This document shows, piece by piece, positions 25,084 to 32,163 of a DNA stretch of 48,409 bases. How positions within the stretch are numbered: the first letter of the stretch is position 1; each line of letters opens with the position of its first letter. The translations under genes and the position numbers were made by a program. Source of the stretch: Tepidibacillus fermentans. Its GTDB lineage: Bacteria > Bacillota > Bacilli > Tepidibacillales > Tepidibacillaceae. The stretch spans positions 1 through 48,409 of the forward strand of contig NZ_SMAB01000017.1 of assembly GCF_004342885.1 (NCBI RefSeq), read 5' to 3'. Under the pieces are notes generated by a model. The model worked only from the letters and a program-made list of their open reading frames with translations. It searched no databases and was not told where the DNA came from.

Positions 25084-26468
25084 TGTCGCAATTGGATGAA
25101 GAAAAATTAATCCAGCAACTAATCGAGCTTTACCGCTGGGCCTTTGAGCAAATTCTGCAAATCATCATCACTAAAGAAGCCAAAGGCCACGCGATTGGGT
25201 ACTGGAAGGATATGCTCAAGGAAGTTTACGACATCTTAAACCAGCTTGATGAAGAAACGCGAAAATGGGTACAGCAGGTAATAGGGCAAGTGTATTCACA
25301 GTCCTCGGCTGAAACCTGGGCCTATCTCAATAATCTGGGAATGGCAGTAAAAGAAAATCCCGGCTTTGCTCAGGTTCACCAAAAAGCAATAGATGTGGTA
25401 GCCCAGAACATGGTCGTAAGTATGCACGAATCGTTCCAATTTATTGGAAGACGTATTAACGACGTATTCCGGCAGGTGGCATTAGAGGAGACTGGCCGCA
25501 AAATGGCCAGCGGTACCACGATAAAGGACATGAAACAGATGGTGATTCAGCGGCTACTTGACCAGGGCCACACAGCTTTTGTGGATAAGCTGGGGAGAAA
25601 ATGGCGGTTAGATAGCTATGCGGAGATGGTGGCCAGGACTACCACCAGAGAAGCTGCAAGCGCGGCCACGATAAATACCTGCCGGGAAGCGGGACTTGAT
25701 TTAGTGAAGATAACGACGCATTATCCTACCTGTGAGAAATGTGCTCCGCTCCAGGGTAAGGTATTCAGCATTAGCGGCAAAGATAAACGCTATCCGAAGC
25801 TCACTGATGAATACAGACCGCCAATTCATCCAAACTGCCGGCATACTTTACAGCCTTATGTAAGAGAATTAGACCCAGATGCGGATAAGGTACAGAAATA
25901 CAGCAATACTTCACTTACCAAAGACCCGCGAAGCGAAGAAGAGAAGAAGGCATACAAAGAAATGCGGGATATGGTGACGATAGCTACAAATCGGCGGCGG
26001 GCAAGGGAAGTATTGTACAGTGAAAATACCCCACTAGTTGAGAAAGTTAAGGCCGCAGAAAAGCTTAAGAAAAGCTATGAAAAAAGCGGAACGAGACCAG
26101 TGGGTAAGGATGCTCAAATAATAAAGCAATATAGTCAATATCTCGATAATTTGAAATTAGGCAAAATAGTCAATATAGATGAGAAGAGTGGTATAATAAC
26201 TGTGGAGGGGAGAAGTATTCCCCGAAAAGCTTTACCAAATGGAATTGTTGATTTAAAACGAGAGAGTGGAAAAGTTGAGCAACGAAGATTTTACGATGAA
26301 AACGGCCATGCTAAATTGGATATTGACTTAACTGACCATAACAAACCATGGTTTCACCCAGTTGTTCCTCATGCACATGATTGGGTAAAGGGGAAACGTT
26401 CAAAAAAATGGCGTGAATTAACTAAAGAAGAGAATGAATTAATTAAAGACATTTGGAGTGATGACTGA
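25083..26468 (+). CDS. Phage minor head protein with a C-terminal toxin-like domain
   Basis: 461 aa, start overlapping the portal stop. Residues 1-275 match phage head-morphogenesis/minor capsid proteins (SPP1 gp7 / Mu F group): long helices, then MVARTTTREAASAATINTC, CEKC (217-220) and HPNCRH (249-254). Residues 285-345 are a charged linker. Residues 346-461 form an extra domain with RRFYDENGHAKLDIDLTDHN (401-420), then a His cluster HPVVPHAHDW (425-434), then KKWRELTKEENE. This pattern is like C-terminal polymorphic-toxin modules; the His/Asp set could be a nuclease site. I do not name a toxin family. The domain DNA is AT-richer than the N-terminal part. The next gene overlaps by one base and may be its immunity gene. 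Confidence 0.88.
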   Translation: MSQLDEEKLIQQLIELYRWAFEQILQIIITKEAKGHAIGYWKDMLKEVYDILNQLDEETRKWVQQVIGQVYSQSSAETWAYLNNLGMAVKENPGFAQVHQKAIDVVAQNMVVSMHESFQFIGRRINDVFRQVALEETGRKMASGTTIKDMKQMVIQRLLDQGHTAFVDKLGRKWRLDSYAEMVARTTTREAASAATINTCREAGLDLVKITTHYPTCEKCAPLQGKVFSISGKDKRYPKLTDEYRPPIHPNCRHTLQPYVRELDPDADKVQKYSNTSLTKDPRSEEEKKAYKEMRDMVTIATNRRRAREVLYSENTPLVEKVKAAEKLKKSYEKSGTRPVGKDAQIIKQYSQYLDNLKLGKIVNIDEKSGIITVEGRSIPRKALPNGIVDLKRESGKVEQRRFYDENGHAKLDIDLTDHNKPWFHPVVPHAHDWVKGKRSKKWRELTKEENELIKDIWSDD

Positions 26469-26722
26469 TGATACCGTACGATAAGTACAAAAATATCGAA
26501 GAATTTAGGGAAGATATAGACACGGTAGGTGAAATAATTTTTAAATATCGAGACAAAGAATACTCTTTGACCTATGATGGGGAAAAAATTTTCATTGCAG
26601 AAAGTTATAAGCAAGAAACTGAGCAAGTATTTAATGGGATTGAGGATTTTTTAAATAACTACAAAATTGACGGAACATCAATTAAAGACTTGGCGACAAA
26701 AATTAAAGTAATATCCCACTAA
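26468..26722 (+). CDS. Probable immunity-like protein for the head-protein toxin domain
   Basis: 84 aa, start fused to the previous stop (TGATG), so its synthesis is coupled to the toxin-like protein. It is acidic: YKNIEEFREDIDTVGEIIFK, YDGEKIFIAES, VFNGIEDFLNNYKIDG. It has no membrane segment or known structural-gene motif. Small acidic proteins straight after a toxin domain are typical immunity proteins. Its low-GC DNA matches the toxin domain, not the head genes around it. Function is inferred from context only. Confidence 0.65.
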   Translation: MIPYDKYKNIEEFREDIDTVGEIIFKYRDKEYSLTYDGEKIFIAESYKQETEQVFNGIEDFLNNYKIDGTSIKDLATKIKVISH

Positions 26723-26724
26723 TT

Positions 26725-26806
26725 AACCACCAACCCGGTTAAATCGGTTGAGGTGGTATTTTTATGCCTTGTTTACAAAGCACTTGCAAAAGCAGGCGCT
26801 TTTATT
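26725..26806 (+). terminator. Two tandem hairpins before the scaffold gene
   Basis: The first has ACCACC pairing with GGTGGT (about 26725-26757) followed by ATTTTTAT. The second is AAAAGC (26788-26793) with GCTTTT (26798-26803) followed by ATTTTTG. Further complementary segments (CGTGC/GCACG) lie at about 26826-26844. They may attenuate late transcription between the minor head/immunity genes and the scaffold/capsid genes. Confidence 0.55.
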
Positions 26807-26869
26807 TTTGCATATATTACGGCAACGTGCGCCGGTTAAGCACGGAAATTAAAAGGAGGTAATTTTATT

Positions 26870-27469
26870 ATGCAAGATGATGTTTTAAATACCCAAACTA
26901 ATCCTGCTGACGCTGGGCAGGATAATCAGACACAAAATCAAACAGCGGGTAATGATACTCAGCAGACAAAAACCTTTACTCAAGAAGAAATTGACAGAAT
27001 AATTGCAGAAAGGTTAAAACGTGAGAAAGAAAAATATAAGGATTACGAACAGCTAAAAAAGGCTGCTGAGGAATTGCAAAAACTGAAGGAAGCGCAAATG
27101 ACCGAGCAGGAAAAACTGCAGGCCAAACTTGCCGAATACGAAAAGGCATTGCAGGAGAAGGAAAGACTTGCACGGGAAGCGCAGTTACAAACAACAAAGA
27201 CCAAAATCCTAACCGAAATGGGGCTACCGCTAGACCTGGCGAACCGCATTTTTGGTGAGGATGAGGAAACAATCAGGCAGGACGCGGAAATGCTAAAGAA
27301 ACTTTTGGGCATTTCCGGGAAACCAATTGGTGGCGGGACTAACCCTGCTGACCAAAAAGGCTATTCCAAAATTTACACCAGGGCGGAGATTAACCGGATG
27401 ACACCGGATGAAATCAACGCCAACTGGGCAGTAATTCAAGATCAAATGGCCAAAGGTCTAATCAAGTAA
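26870..27469 (+). CDS. Capsid scaffolding protein (DUF4355-like)
   Basis: Assembly scaffold that guides capsid formation and is absent from the mature head. The 199-aa protein has a Gln/Asn-rich N-terminus, a long charged coiled coil (FTQEEIDRIIAERLKREKEK through about 115), then a C-terminal capsid-binding region (YSKIYTRAEINRMTPDEINA). This is the common layout before siphophage capsid genes. AAAAGGAGGTAA precedes the ATG. Confidence 0.88.
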   Translation: MQDDVLNTQTNPADAGQDNQTQNQTAGNDTQQTKTFTQEEIDRIIAERLKREKEKYKDYEQLKKAAEELQKLKEAQMTEQEKLQAKLAEYEKALQEKERLAREAQLQTTKTKILTEMGLPLDLANRIFGEDEETIRQDAEMLKKLLGISGKPIGGGTNPADQKGYSKIYTRAEINRMTPDEINANWAVIQDQMAKGLIK

Positions 27470-27499
27470 CTTAAACAAGTAAAAGGAGGATGATTTAAT

Positions 27500-28336
27500 A
27501 TGGCTATTACAAACTTTATCCCACAAATTTGGGCTGCAAGATTACTTGAGAACTTAAGGAAGAACCTTGTATTTGGTAACGTTGTCAACAGAGATTATGA
27601 AGGCGAAATTAGAAACTATGGTGATACTGTTAAAATAAACAACATTGGGCCAATTAGCGTATTTGACTATGTAAAAAATACTGACTTACCAGCACCGGAA
27701 ACCTTGACTGATGCACAAAGAACATTAGTTATTGATCAGGCGAAAGCATTCAACTTTTTGATTGATGATATTGATCAAGCACAAACAAATCCAAAGCTTA
27801 TGGATTCAGCTATGCAAGAAGCTGCATATGCATTAGCAGATAAAGCAGACCAATATATAGCTTCTCAATACACATATGCTGCAAATGCAATTGGGGATGA
27901 TACTACACCAGTTGTTCCCAGTGCTACAACTGCTTACGAATACCTTGTTGATGCTGGTATTAAACTGGATGAAGCGAATATCCCAAGGGTTAATAGATGG
28001 GCAATTGTGCCACCATGGTTTTATGGTCTGCTCTTGAAAGATGACAGATTTGTAAAATTCACAGCAAGTGCTGATCGAGTTTTAAGAACTGGAGAAGTCG
28101 GAGAAGCTGCTGGATTCACGATTTATACTTCTAATAACATTGCAAACACAACTGGTACGAAATATAAAATCATGGCAGGTCATCAAATGGCTATCACTTA
28201 TGCTGACCAAATCAATAAAGTTGAAGCATATCGGCCAGAAAAACGCTTTGCCGATGCTCTAAAAGGCTTACACCTCTATGGCGCTAAAACTATTCGTCCG
28301 GAGGCATTAGTTGTTATCACAGCAAACAAGGCGTAA
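27500..28336 (+). CDS. Major capsid protein
   Basis: 278-aa HK97-fold coat protein of the Gp5/P22-coat-like type. It begins ITNFIPQIWAARLLENLRKN and has the typical long N-terminal segment, IDDIDQAQ, ADKADQYIASQY, VPPWFYGLLLKDDRF and TNNTTG-type loop sequences, ending in YRPEKRFADALKGLHLYGAK. A strong AAAAGGAGG site suits high expression. It follows the scaffold. Confidence 0.93.
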   Translation: MAITNFIPQIWAARLLENLRKNLVFGNVVNRDYEGEIRNYGDTVKINNIGPISVFDYVKNTDLPAPETLTDAQRTLVIDQAKAFNFLIDDIDQAQTNPKLMDSAMQEAAYALADKADQYIASQYTYAANAIGDDTTPVVPSATTAYEYLVDAGIKLDEANIPRVNRWAIVPPWFYGLLLKDDRFVKFTASADRVLRTGEVGEAAGFTIYTSNNIANTTGTKYKIMAGHQMAITYADQINKVEAYRPEKRFADALKGLHLYGAKTIRPEALVVITANKA

Positions 28337-28346
28337 GGTGATGTGA

Positions 28347-28508
28347 ATGTGGGTTAAAAACAAAAACACTGGTTTAATATGGGAGGTTGATGGGGAGCTG
28401 GCCGACAGGCTCTCCCAAAGCCTTGATTTTGAAGTTGTAGTTGAAAATGAGGAAGAAAAGCAGGAAAAAACACCATCCAGGAAGAAATCTCCCGGCAAAA
28501 ACAGTTAA
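28347..28508 (+). CDS. Small head-region protein (53 aa)
   Basis: ATG 28347 (AAGGTGATG upstream; a GTG at 28344 is in frame). It encodes MWVKNKNTGLIWEVDGELAD, then a Glu-rich stretch and a Lys/Ser-rich tail (TPSRKKSPGKNS). Small proteins of this form (DUF7302-like) lie between capsid and connector genes in many siphophages. Function unknown. Confidence 0.7.
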   Translation: MWVKNKNTGLIWEVDGELADRLSQSLDFEVVVENEEEKQEKTPSRKKSPGKNS

Positions 28509-28521
28509 GGAGTGATGCCTT

Positions 28522-29013
28522 ATGGCCTTACAGGTGGGCATTAATAGCTATGTTGACCTAACCAAAGCAGAAGAATACTTTGCCGGGAAGCTTTTTGCAG
28601 ATGAGTGGCTTAATGCGGATAGTACTATGAAAGAAAAGGCGCTGATTGAAGCAACTCGCCGGATTAACCGATTGCAATACAAAGGAATAAAAGCCGACCC
28701 AGATCAACTTTTAGAATTTCCCAGAGCTTATCCGTCCTTTGGTGCGCCAGAACGGGAGCGGAGCTTTAACTTTACAATTGGCTACGTCTACGAAGACACA
28801 ATAAACGAAAACGTTAAAGCTGCAACATGTGAAGAAGCTCTGGCTGTACTGAAATACGGCAACAGCGCCAGGACAAAAGCCCAAGAGCAAAATGTAGTCC
28901 GGGTAAGCTTTGGGGACGTAAGCGAAGAATATCGGGCAAGTTTAAAGCTGTTGAGTAAGGAAGCATTAGAGCTACTCAAGCCCTACCTTGCCGGGGCGGT
29001 GGCGATAAGATGA
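28522..29013 (+). CDS. Head-tail connector protein (gp15/DnaT-like type)
   Basis: 163 aa beginning MALQVGINSYVDLTKAEEYF, typical of the family often labelled 'DnaT-like ssDNA-binding' and seen as the first head-tail adaptor after the capsid. The middle has the usual EATRRINRLQYKG and FPRAYPSFG. The label DnaT-like is historical; position and size indicate a connector ring on the portal. It overlaps the next gene by 4 bases. Confidence 0.85.
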   Translation: MALQVGINSYVDLTKAEEYFAGKLFADEWLNADSTMKEKALIEATRRINRLQYKGIKADPDQLLEFPRAYPSFGAPERERSFNFTIGYVYEDTINENVKAATCEEALAVLKYGNSARTKAQEQNVVRVSFGDVSEEYRASLKLLSKEALELLKPYLAGAVAIR

Positions 29014-29303
29014 TAAAAGACTATCTCAATCAAACTGCAACGCTTAAAACTACAACTGGTTATAACGAATACGGCGAACCTGTATCAAGTACAAAAACCA
29101 TTTCCTGTCGTTTTGAGATGAAAAGGAAACTTGTAAGGGATAAGCAAGGCAATCAGGTAGTTTCAGAAGCGACGATGTACTGCATAGACTCAATTGGTCC
29201 AGATGACCGGGTAGTTTATAACGGCAAAGAATACGTCGTAATCACCGTAAGCGAGATTGTGGACCTGGATGGTAAGATTACTCATTACGAGGTGGCGCTA
29301 TAA
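29010..29303 (+). CDS. Head-closure (stopper) protein
   Basis: 97-aa beta-rich protein (MIKDYLNQTATLKTTTGYNE, CRFEMKRKLVRDKQGNQV, DRVVYNGKEYVVI) of the SPP1 gp16/head-closure type. It seals DNA in the head and joins the tail. ATGA overlap with the connector upstream and one-base overlap with the gp10-like gene downstream show coupled translation. Confidence 0.82.
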   Translation: MIKDYLNQTATLKTTTGYNEYGEPVSSTKTISCRFEMKRKLVRDKQGNQVVSEATMYCIDSIGPDDRVVYNGKEYVVITVSEIVDLDGKITHYEVAL

Positions 29304-29668
29304 TGGCCAACTTTAATCTAAGATGGGATGATACTAAAGCAAAAACTATTGCAAAGATGGCAGCAACTAACGCACTTATGAAATGTGCTGCGGACTTACA
29401 GAGAAAGTCAGCAGAACAGGCGCCAATTGATACAGGTGATCTGAGGGCGAATTGCAGTGTTAGTCCGCTCAAAGTAAACGGGAATAAACTTGAGGTAAGG
29501 GTAGGTTATGACCTACCGTATGCGATTGTGCAGCATGAGAGACTTGATTTTAATCATCCCAAGGGTGGCGGGCCTAAGTATCTTGAAAATCCTTTTAATG
29601 AAAACAAAGCTAAATATCATGCCTACATTGATAAGGTAATTAAGGACACTCTGAGAGTGAGTGATTAG
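29303..29668 (+). CDS. HK97 gp10-like tail completion protein
   Basis: 121 aa; AADLQRKSAEQAPIDTGDLR is the HK97 gp10-family signature. It acts in the neck/tail completion complex. Its stop overlaps the earliest possible start of the next gene. Confidence 0.88.
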   Translation: MANFNLRWDDTKAKTIAKMAATNALMKCAADLQRKSAEQAPIDTGDLRANCSVSPLKVNGNKLEVRVGYDLPYAIVQHERLDFNHPKGGGPKYLENPFNENKAKYHAYIDKVIKDTLRVSD

Positions 29669-29669
29669 T

Positions 29670-30050
29670 ATGTTGCTTGATGATATTGCTTTATATCTGC
29701 AACAAAAAGGAATAGGCACAATAGGCACAGATATATTCAAGGGGCAACTTCCGGCTACTCCAGATAACGCAATTGCCCTTTTTGAGTATGCTGGCGAACC
29801 GCAGGATTTGACAGATGCAAACTTAGAATATCCAGGGTTGCAGGTTTTAGTAAGAAATAAAAGTTACTCTGCAGGAAGACAAAAAATAGAGCAGGTTAGA
29901 AATACACTGCATGGCTTGACAGAGACAGTAATCAACAATGTTAGATATTTGCTCATTCAAGCAAAGCAAAGCCCGGAAGCTCTGCCGAGAGATGAGAGCG
30001 ACAGAGCTATTTTTGTTGTCAATTTCAGAATAATTAAGGAGGTTGGTTAA
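29670..30050 (+). CDS. Tail terminator / minor capsid 3-like protein
   Basis: 126 aa from ATG 29670 (GTG 29661 also in frame). It has the compact layout of tail-terminator proteins: MLLDDIALYLQQKGIGTIGT, a middle YPGLQVLVRNKSYSAGRQKI, then a strand/helix end. It is located between gp10 and the tail tube, where tail terminators normally lie. Confidence 0.8.
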   Translation: MLLDDIALYLQQKGIGTIGTDIFKGQLPATPDNAIALFEYAGEPQDLTDANLEYPGLQVLVRNKSYSAGRQKIEQVRNTLHGLTETVINNVRYLLIQAKQSPEALPRDESDRAIFVVNFRIIKEVG

Positions 30051-30052
30051 AG

Positions 30053-30442
30053 ATGGCTATTAGTGGCAAATCAGGAAGCGTTTATATTGGTGCTAATAAA
30101 GTAGCTGAAATAGATCAATGGAGTGTTGATTTCAAGGCTGATACGAAAGAAACTACCAATTTTGACAGCAACGGCTGGAAAGAATTTATCCAGACGATTA
30201 ACGAATGGTCCGGTAAAATAGAAGGGAATTTCAAGCCTACCGATACAACAGGGCAGGCGGCTTTAATTAACGCATTTATGAACGGAACCACAGTCGATGT
30301 TGAGTTTAGAATAGACAGCACAAAGAAAATTACTGGCACTGCATATCTTGAAAGCATTGGACTTGAAGCAAAAGTTGACGACAAACAAACATTCAAAGCA
30401 GATTTCAGAGGGACCGGACAACCTACCGTAACCTTAACATAG
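30053..30442 (+). CDS. Major tail (tube) protein
   Basis: 129-aa beta-rich protein: AISGKSGSVYIGANKVAEID, WSVDFKADTKETTNFDSNGW, KEFIQTINEWSGKIEG. This is the tail-tube fold of long-tailed siphophages. AAGGAGGTTGG precedes the ATG. It is a paralogue of the next gene. Confidence 0.88.
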   Translation: MAISGKSGSVYIGANKVAEIDQWSVDFKADTKETTNFDSNGWKEFIQTINEWSGKIEGNFKPTDTTGQAALINAFMNGTTVDVEFRIDSTKKITGTAYLESIGLEAKVDDKQTFKADFRGTGQPTVTLT

Positions 30443-30456
30443 TGAGGTGAAATGAT

Positions 30457-31071
30457 ATGGCATTAGCGGGCAAGGTTGCAGCGGTATATGTTTCTGACGT
30501 TACCGCTGCTCCTGTTACTTTTACTGACCAAGCTACTACAGCAGATGCAACTTACACACGTTATCAGGTCACGAATACAGCTTATAGATACTGGAACCCG
30601 ACATCACCCGTAACCGTGAAAAAAAATGGCTCTATCATTACAAGCGGATTTAAGCTTGAGTATGCAGGCGGTTATGTTGTTTTTGATACGCCGCTTACTG
30701 CTACAGATGTAGTAACTGTGAGCGGCAAAGCCTTGACAATGGTACAATGTGGTGGATTTTTTAACTGGAGTGTAGACTTGAAGGCTGACGTCAAAGAAGT
30801 TACTACCTTTAACAGCAATGGCTGGAAAAATTTTATACAGACGGTTGATGGTTGGAGTGGAAAAGCAGAAGCTTACTGGGGCGATGATAGATTTTTCAAA
30901 TCACTTGGGCAATTGGTAGTAGTTAAGCTCTATATCGACAGCGGAGCAAGTCAGAGATGTCTCGAAGGCTTTGCAATTATTACAAGCGAAGGCATAGAAG
31001 ATAAGGTTGATGATGTTGTGCAAGATAAAATCGATTTTGAAGGCGTAGGGCAATTATACGTGAGATTATAG
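30457..31071 (+). CDS. Second tail-tube paralogue with N-terminal insert
   Basis: 204 aa. Residues about 105-145 repeat the first tube protein almost position for position (WSVDLKADVKEVTTFNSNGW, KNFIQTVDGWSGKAEA). About 75 extra residues (Val/Thr/Tyr-rich, VTVKKNGSIITSGFK) are inserted near the N-terminus. It may form a decorated or alternative tube subunit. Two tube paralogues in tandem are less usual than one. Confidence 0.85.
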   Translation: MALAGKVAAVYVSDVTAAPVTFTDQATTADATYTRYQVTNTAYRYWNPTSPVTVKKNGSIITSGFKLEYAGGYVVFDTPLTATDVVTVSGKALTMVQCGGFFNWSVDLKADVKEVTTFNSNGWKNFIQTVDGWSGKAEAYWGDDRFFKSLGQLVVVKLYIDSGASQRCLEGFAIITSEGIEDKVDDVVQDKIDFEGVGQLYVRL

Positions 31072-31085
31072 GGAGGTTTTAGTTT

Positions 31086-31424
31086 ATGAGGACTAAGGTT
31101 ATAACATTTGCTGGTAAGACAATAACTGTTGAGGAAAAAAAGATAGGTGAATTAGAACAGCTTTTAGCAAAACTTTTCCCTGCGACAAAAGGAAAGATTA
31201 AAGATTTAGGCAAGGCATTAGATAATTTAGAAATTGATTGGGATTTACTTTACAAAAAGATACCTGCCATTTTCCCGGACATAACCGAAACTGATGTTAA
31301 AAACGCATATATAAGTGAATTGGAGGAGCTTATTCAAGCATTTATCGAAGTAAATTTTTTCGGATTGAAGAAGCTGATACCGAAACTGGTGTCTTTGGTT
31401 CAGCTTGGATCAACGCAGAAATAG
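31086..31424 (+). CDS. Tail assembly chaperone (upstream frame)
   Basis: 112 aa, the gpG-equivalent made before the tape measure. It is helical and acidic/basic mixed: TKVITFAGKTITVEEKKIGE, WDLLYKKIPAIFPDITETDV. AGGGAGGTTTTAG precedes the ATG. A canonical slippery heptamer lies near its end (31355-31361). Confidence 0.82.
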   Translation: MRTKVITFAGKTITVEEKKIGELEQLLAKLFPATKGKIKDLGKALDNLEIDWDLLYKKIPAIFPDITETDVKNAYISELEELIQAFIEVNFFGLKKLIPKLVSLVQLGSTQK

Positions 31425-31759
31425 TAACGCTATTGGCAAGAGAGTTTGGCTGGAATATTGATGAGATAAAGCAGCTAAGGCCCAGCGAGCTTTATGCAAT
31501 CGTGGAGGAAATAAGAAAACAGAAGCTATTAGAAGAGTACAAGCAACAAATGAACGGCTGGGCTTTTCTGGCTGCGGTAATCGTGAACAGCTTTATTGCT
31601 CTTGGTGGGGAAAAGGACATGGTCGAGCCAGAAGATTTTATCAGCAAAGATTTTAAGAAGCAGGTTGAGGCAATACTAAAAGCCCAGTCGCAAGAGAAAG
31701 ACGACTGGGCTTTGTTAATCGAAGATGCCAAAGCTAAAGGATTAAAAGGGCCGTGGTAG
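31086..31759 (+). CDS. Tail assembly chaperone frameshift product (gpGT type)
   Basis: Ribosomes slipping -1 at T TTT TTC (31355-31361) read on as RIEEADTETGVFGSAWINAE into the overlapping frame and end at 31759. The result is a 224-aa protein sharing the first 92 residues. The downstream part alone (REFGWNIDEIKQLRPSELYA, then VIVNSFIALGGEKD) has no good RBS at its apparent TTG start (31433). The pattern matches the conserved frameshift of siphophage tail chaperones. Confidence 0.8.
31355..31361 (+). promoter_or_regulatory. -1 ribosomal frameshift site
   Basis: T-TTT-TTC in the zero frame (AAT TTT TTC). Both tRNAs re-pair perfectly after a -1 slip (TTT, TTT). The -1 frame is open from before the site to 31759. 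Confidence 0.8.
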
Positions 31760-32080
31760 TTATTGTTGTGGCAAAGAACGCATCTTTTTTACTTTATCTA
31801 TAATTTCCATTTCTAATTCGAGATTTTTATGTTCTAAGCGTTTGCCTATAAAAAAGGCATCAATTAAGGTCCAAATGCCCAGTCCGCCTAAAGTTAATGT
31901 CATAGTAATACCTCTACCAATATCACCTAAATAATATCTATGACCGCCTAAACCGCCAAGAAAAAGCCATAAAATCCACATAGCAGTTGAACTTTTTTTC
32001 TTTCTTTCTAATTCCATGTTTACTAAAGTTAATTCTTCCGCAGTTAAATCTTTCTTTAAAGATAGTAAATCAATATTCAT
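31760..32080 (-). CDS. TM2-domain membrane protein, antisense insert in the tail operon
   Basis: 106 aa with AAGGAGGATTT before its ATG. A charged N-terminal helix (1-30) is followed by two membrane segments of the TM2 type: AMWILWLFLGGLGGHRYYLG, DIGRGITMTL, LGIWTLIDAFFI. The GGHRFYLG-like loop and the D in the second segment are the family signature. Its stop abuts the chaperone stop with no gap. It is the only minus-strand gene in the structural region and is probably an independently expressed accessory gene. Function of TM2 proteins in bacteria is poorly known. Confidence 0.88.
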   Translation of the reverse strand: MNIDLLSLKKDLTAEELTLVNMELERKKKSSTAMWILWLFLGGLGGHRYYLGDIGRGITMTLTLGGLGIWTLIDAFFIGKRLEHKNLELEMEIIDKVKKMRSLPQQ

Positions 32081-32163
32081 ATAAATCCTCCTTATTTTAT
32101 TTTTTTACTAAGTTCTACAAAAAAAAATATATTCCTTCTTTTTCTAAAAGGTGGTGATAAAGT

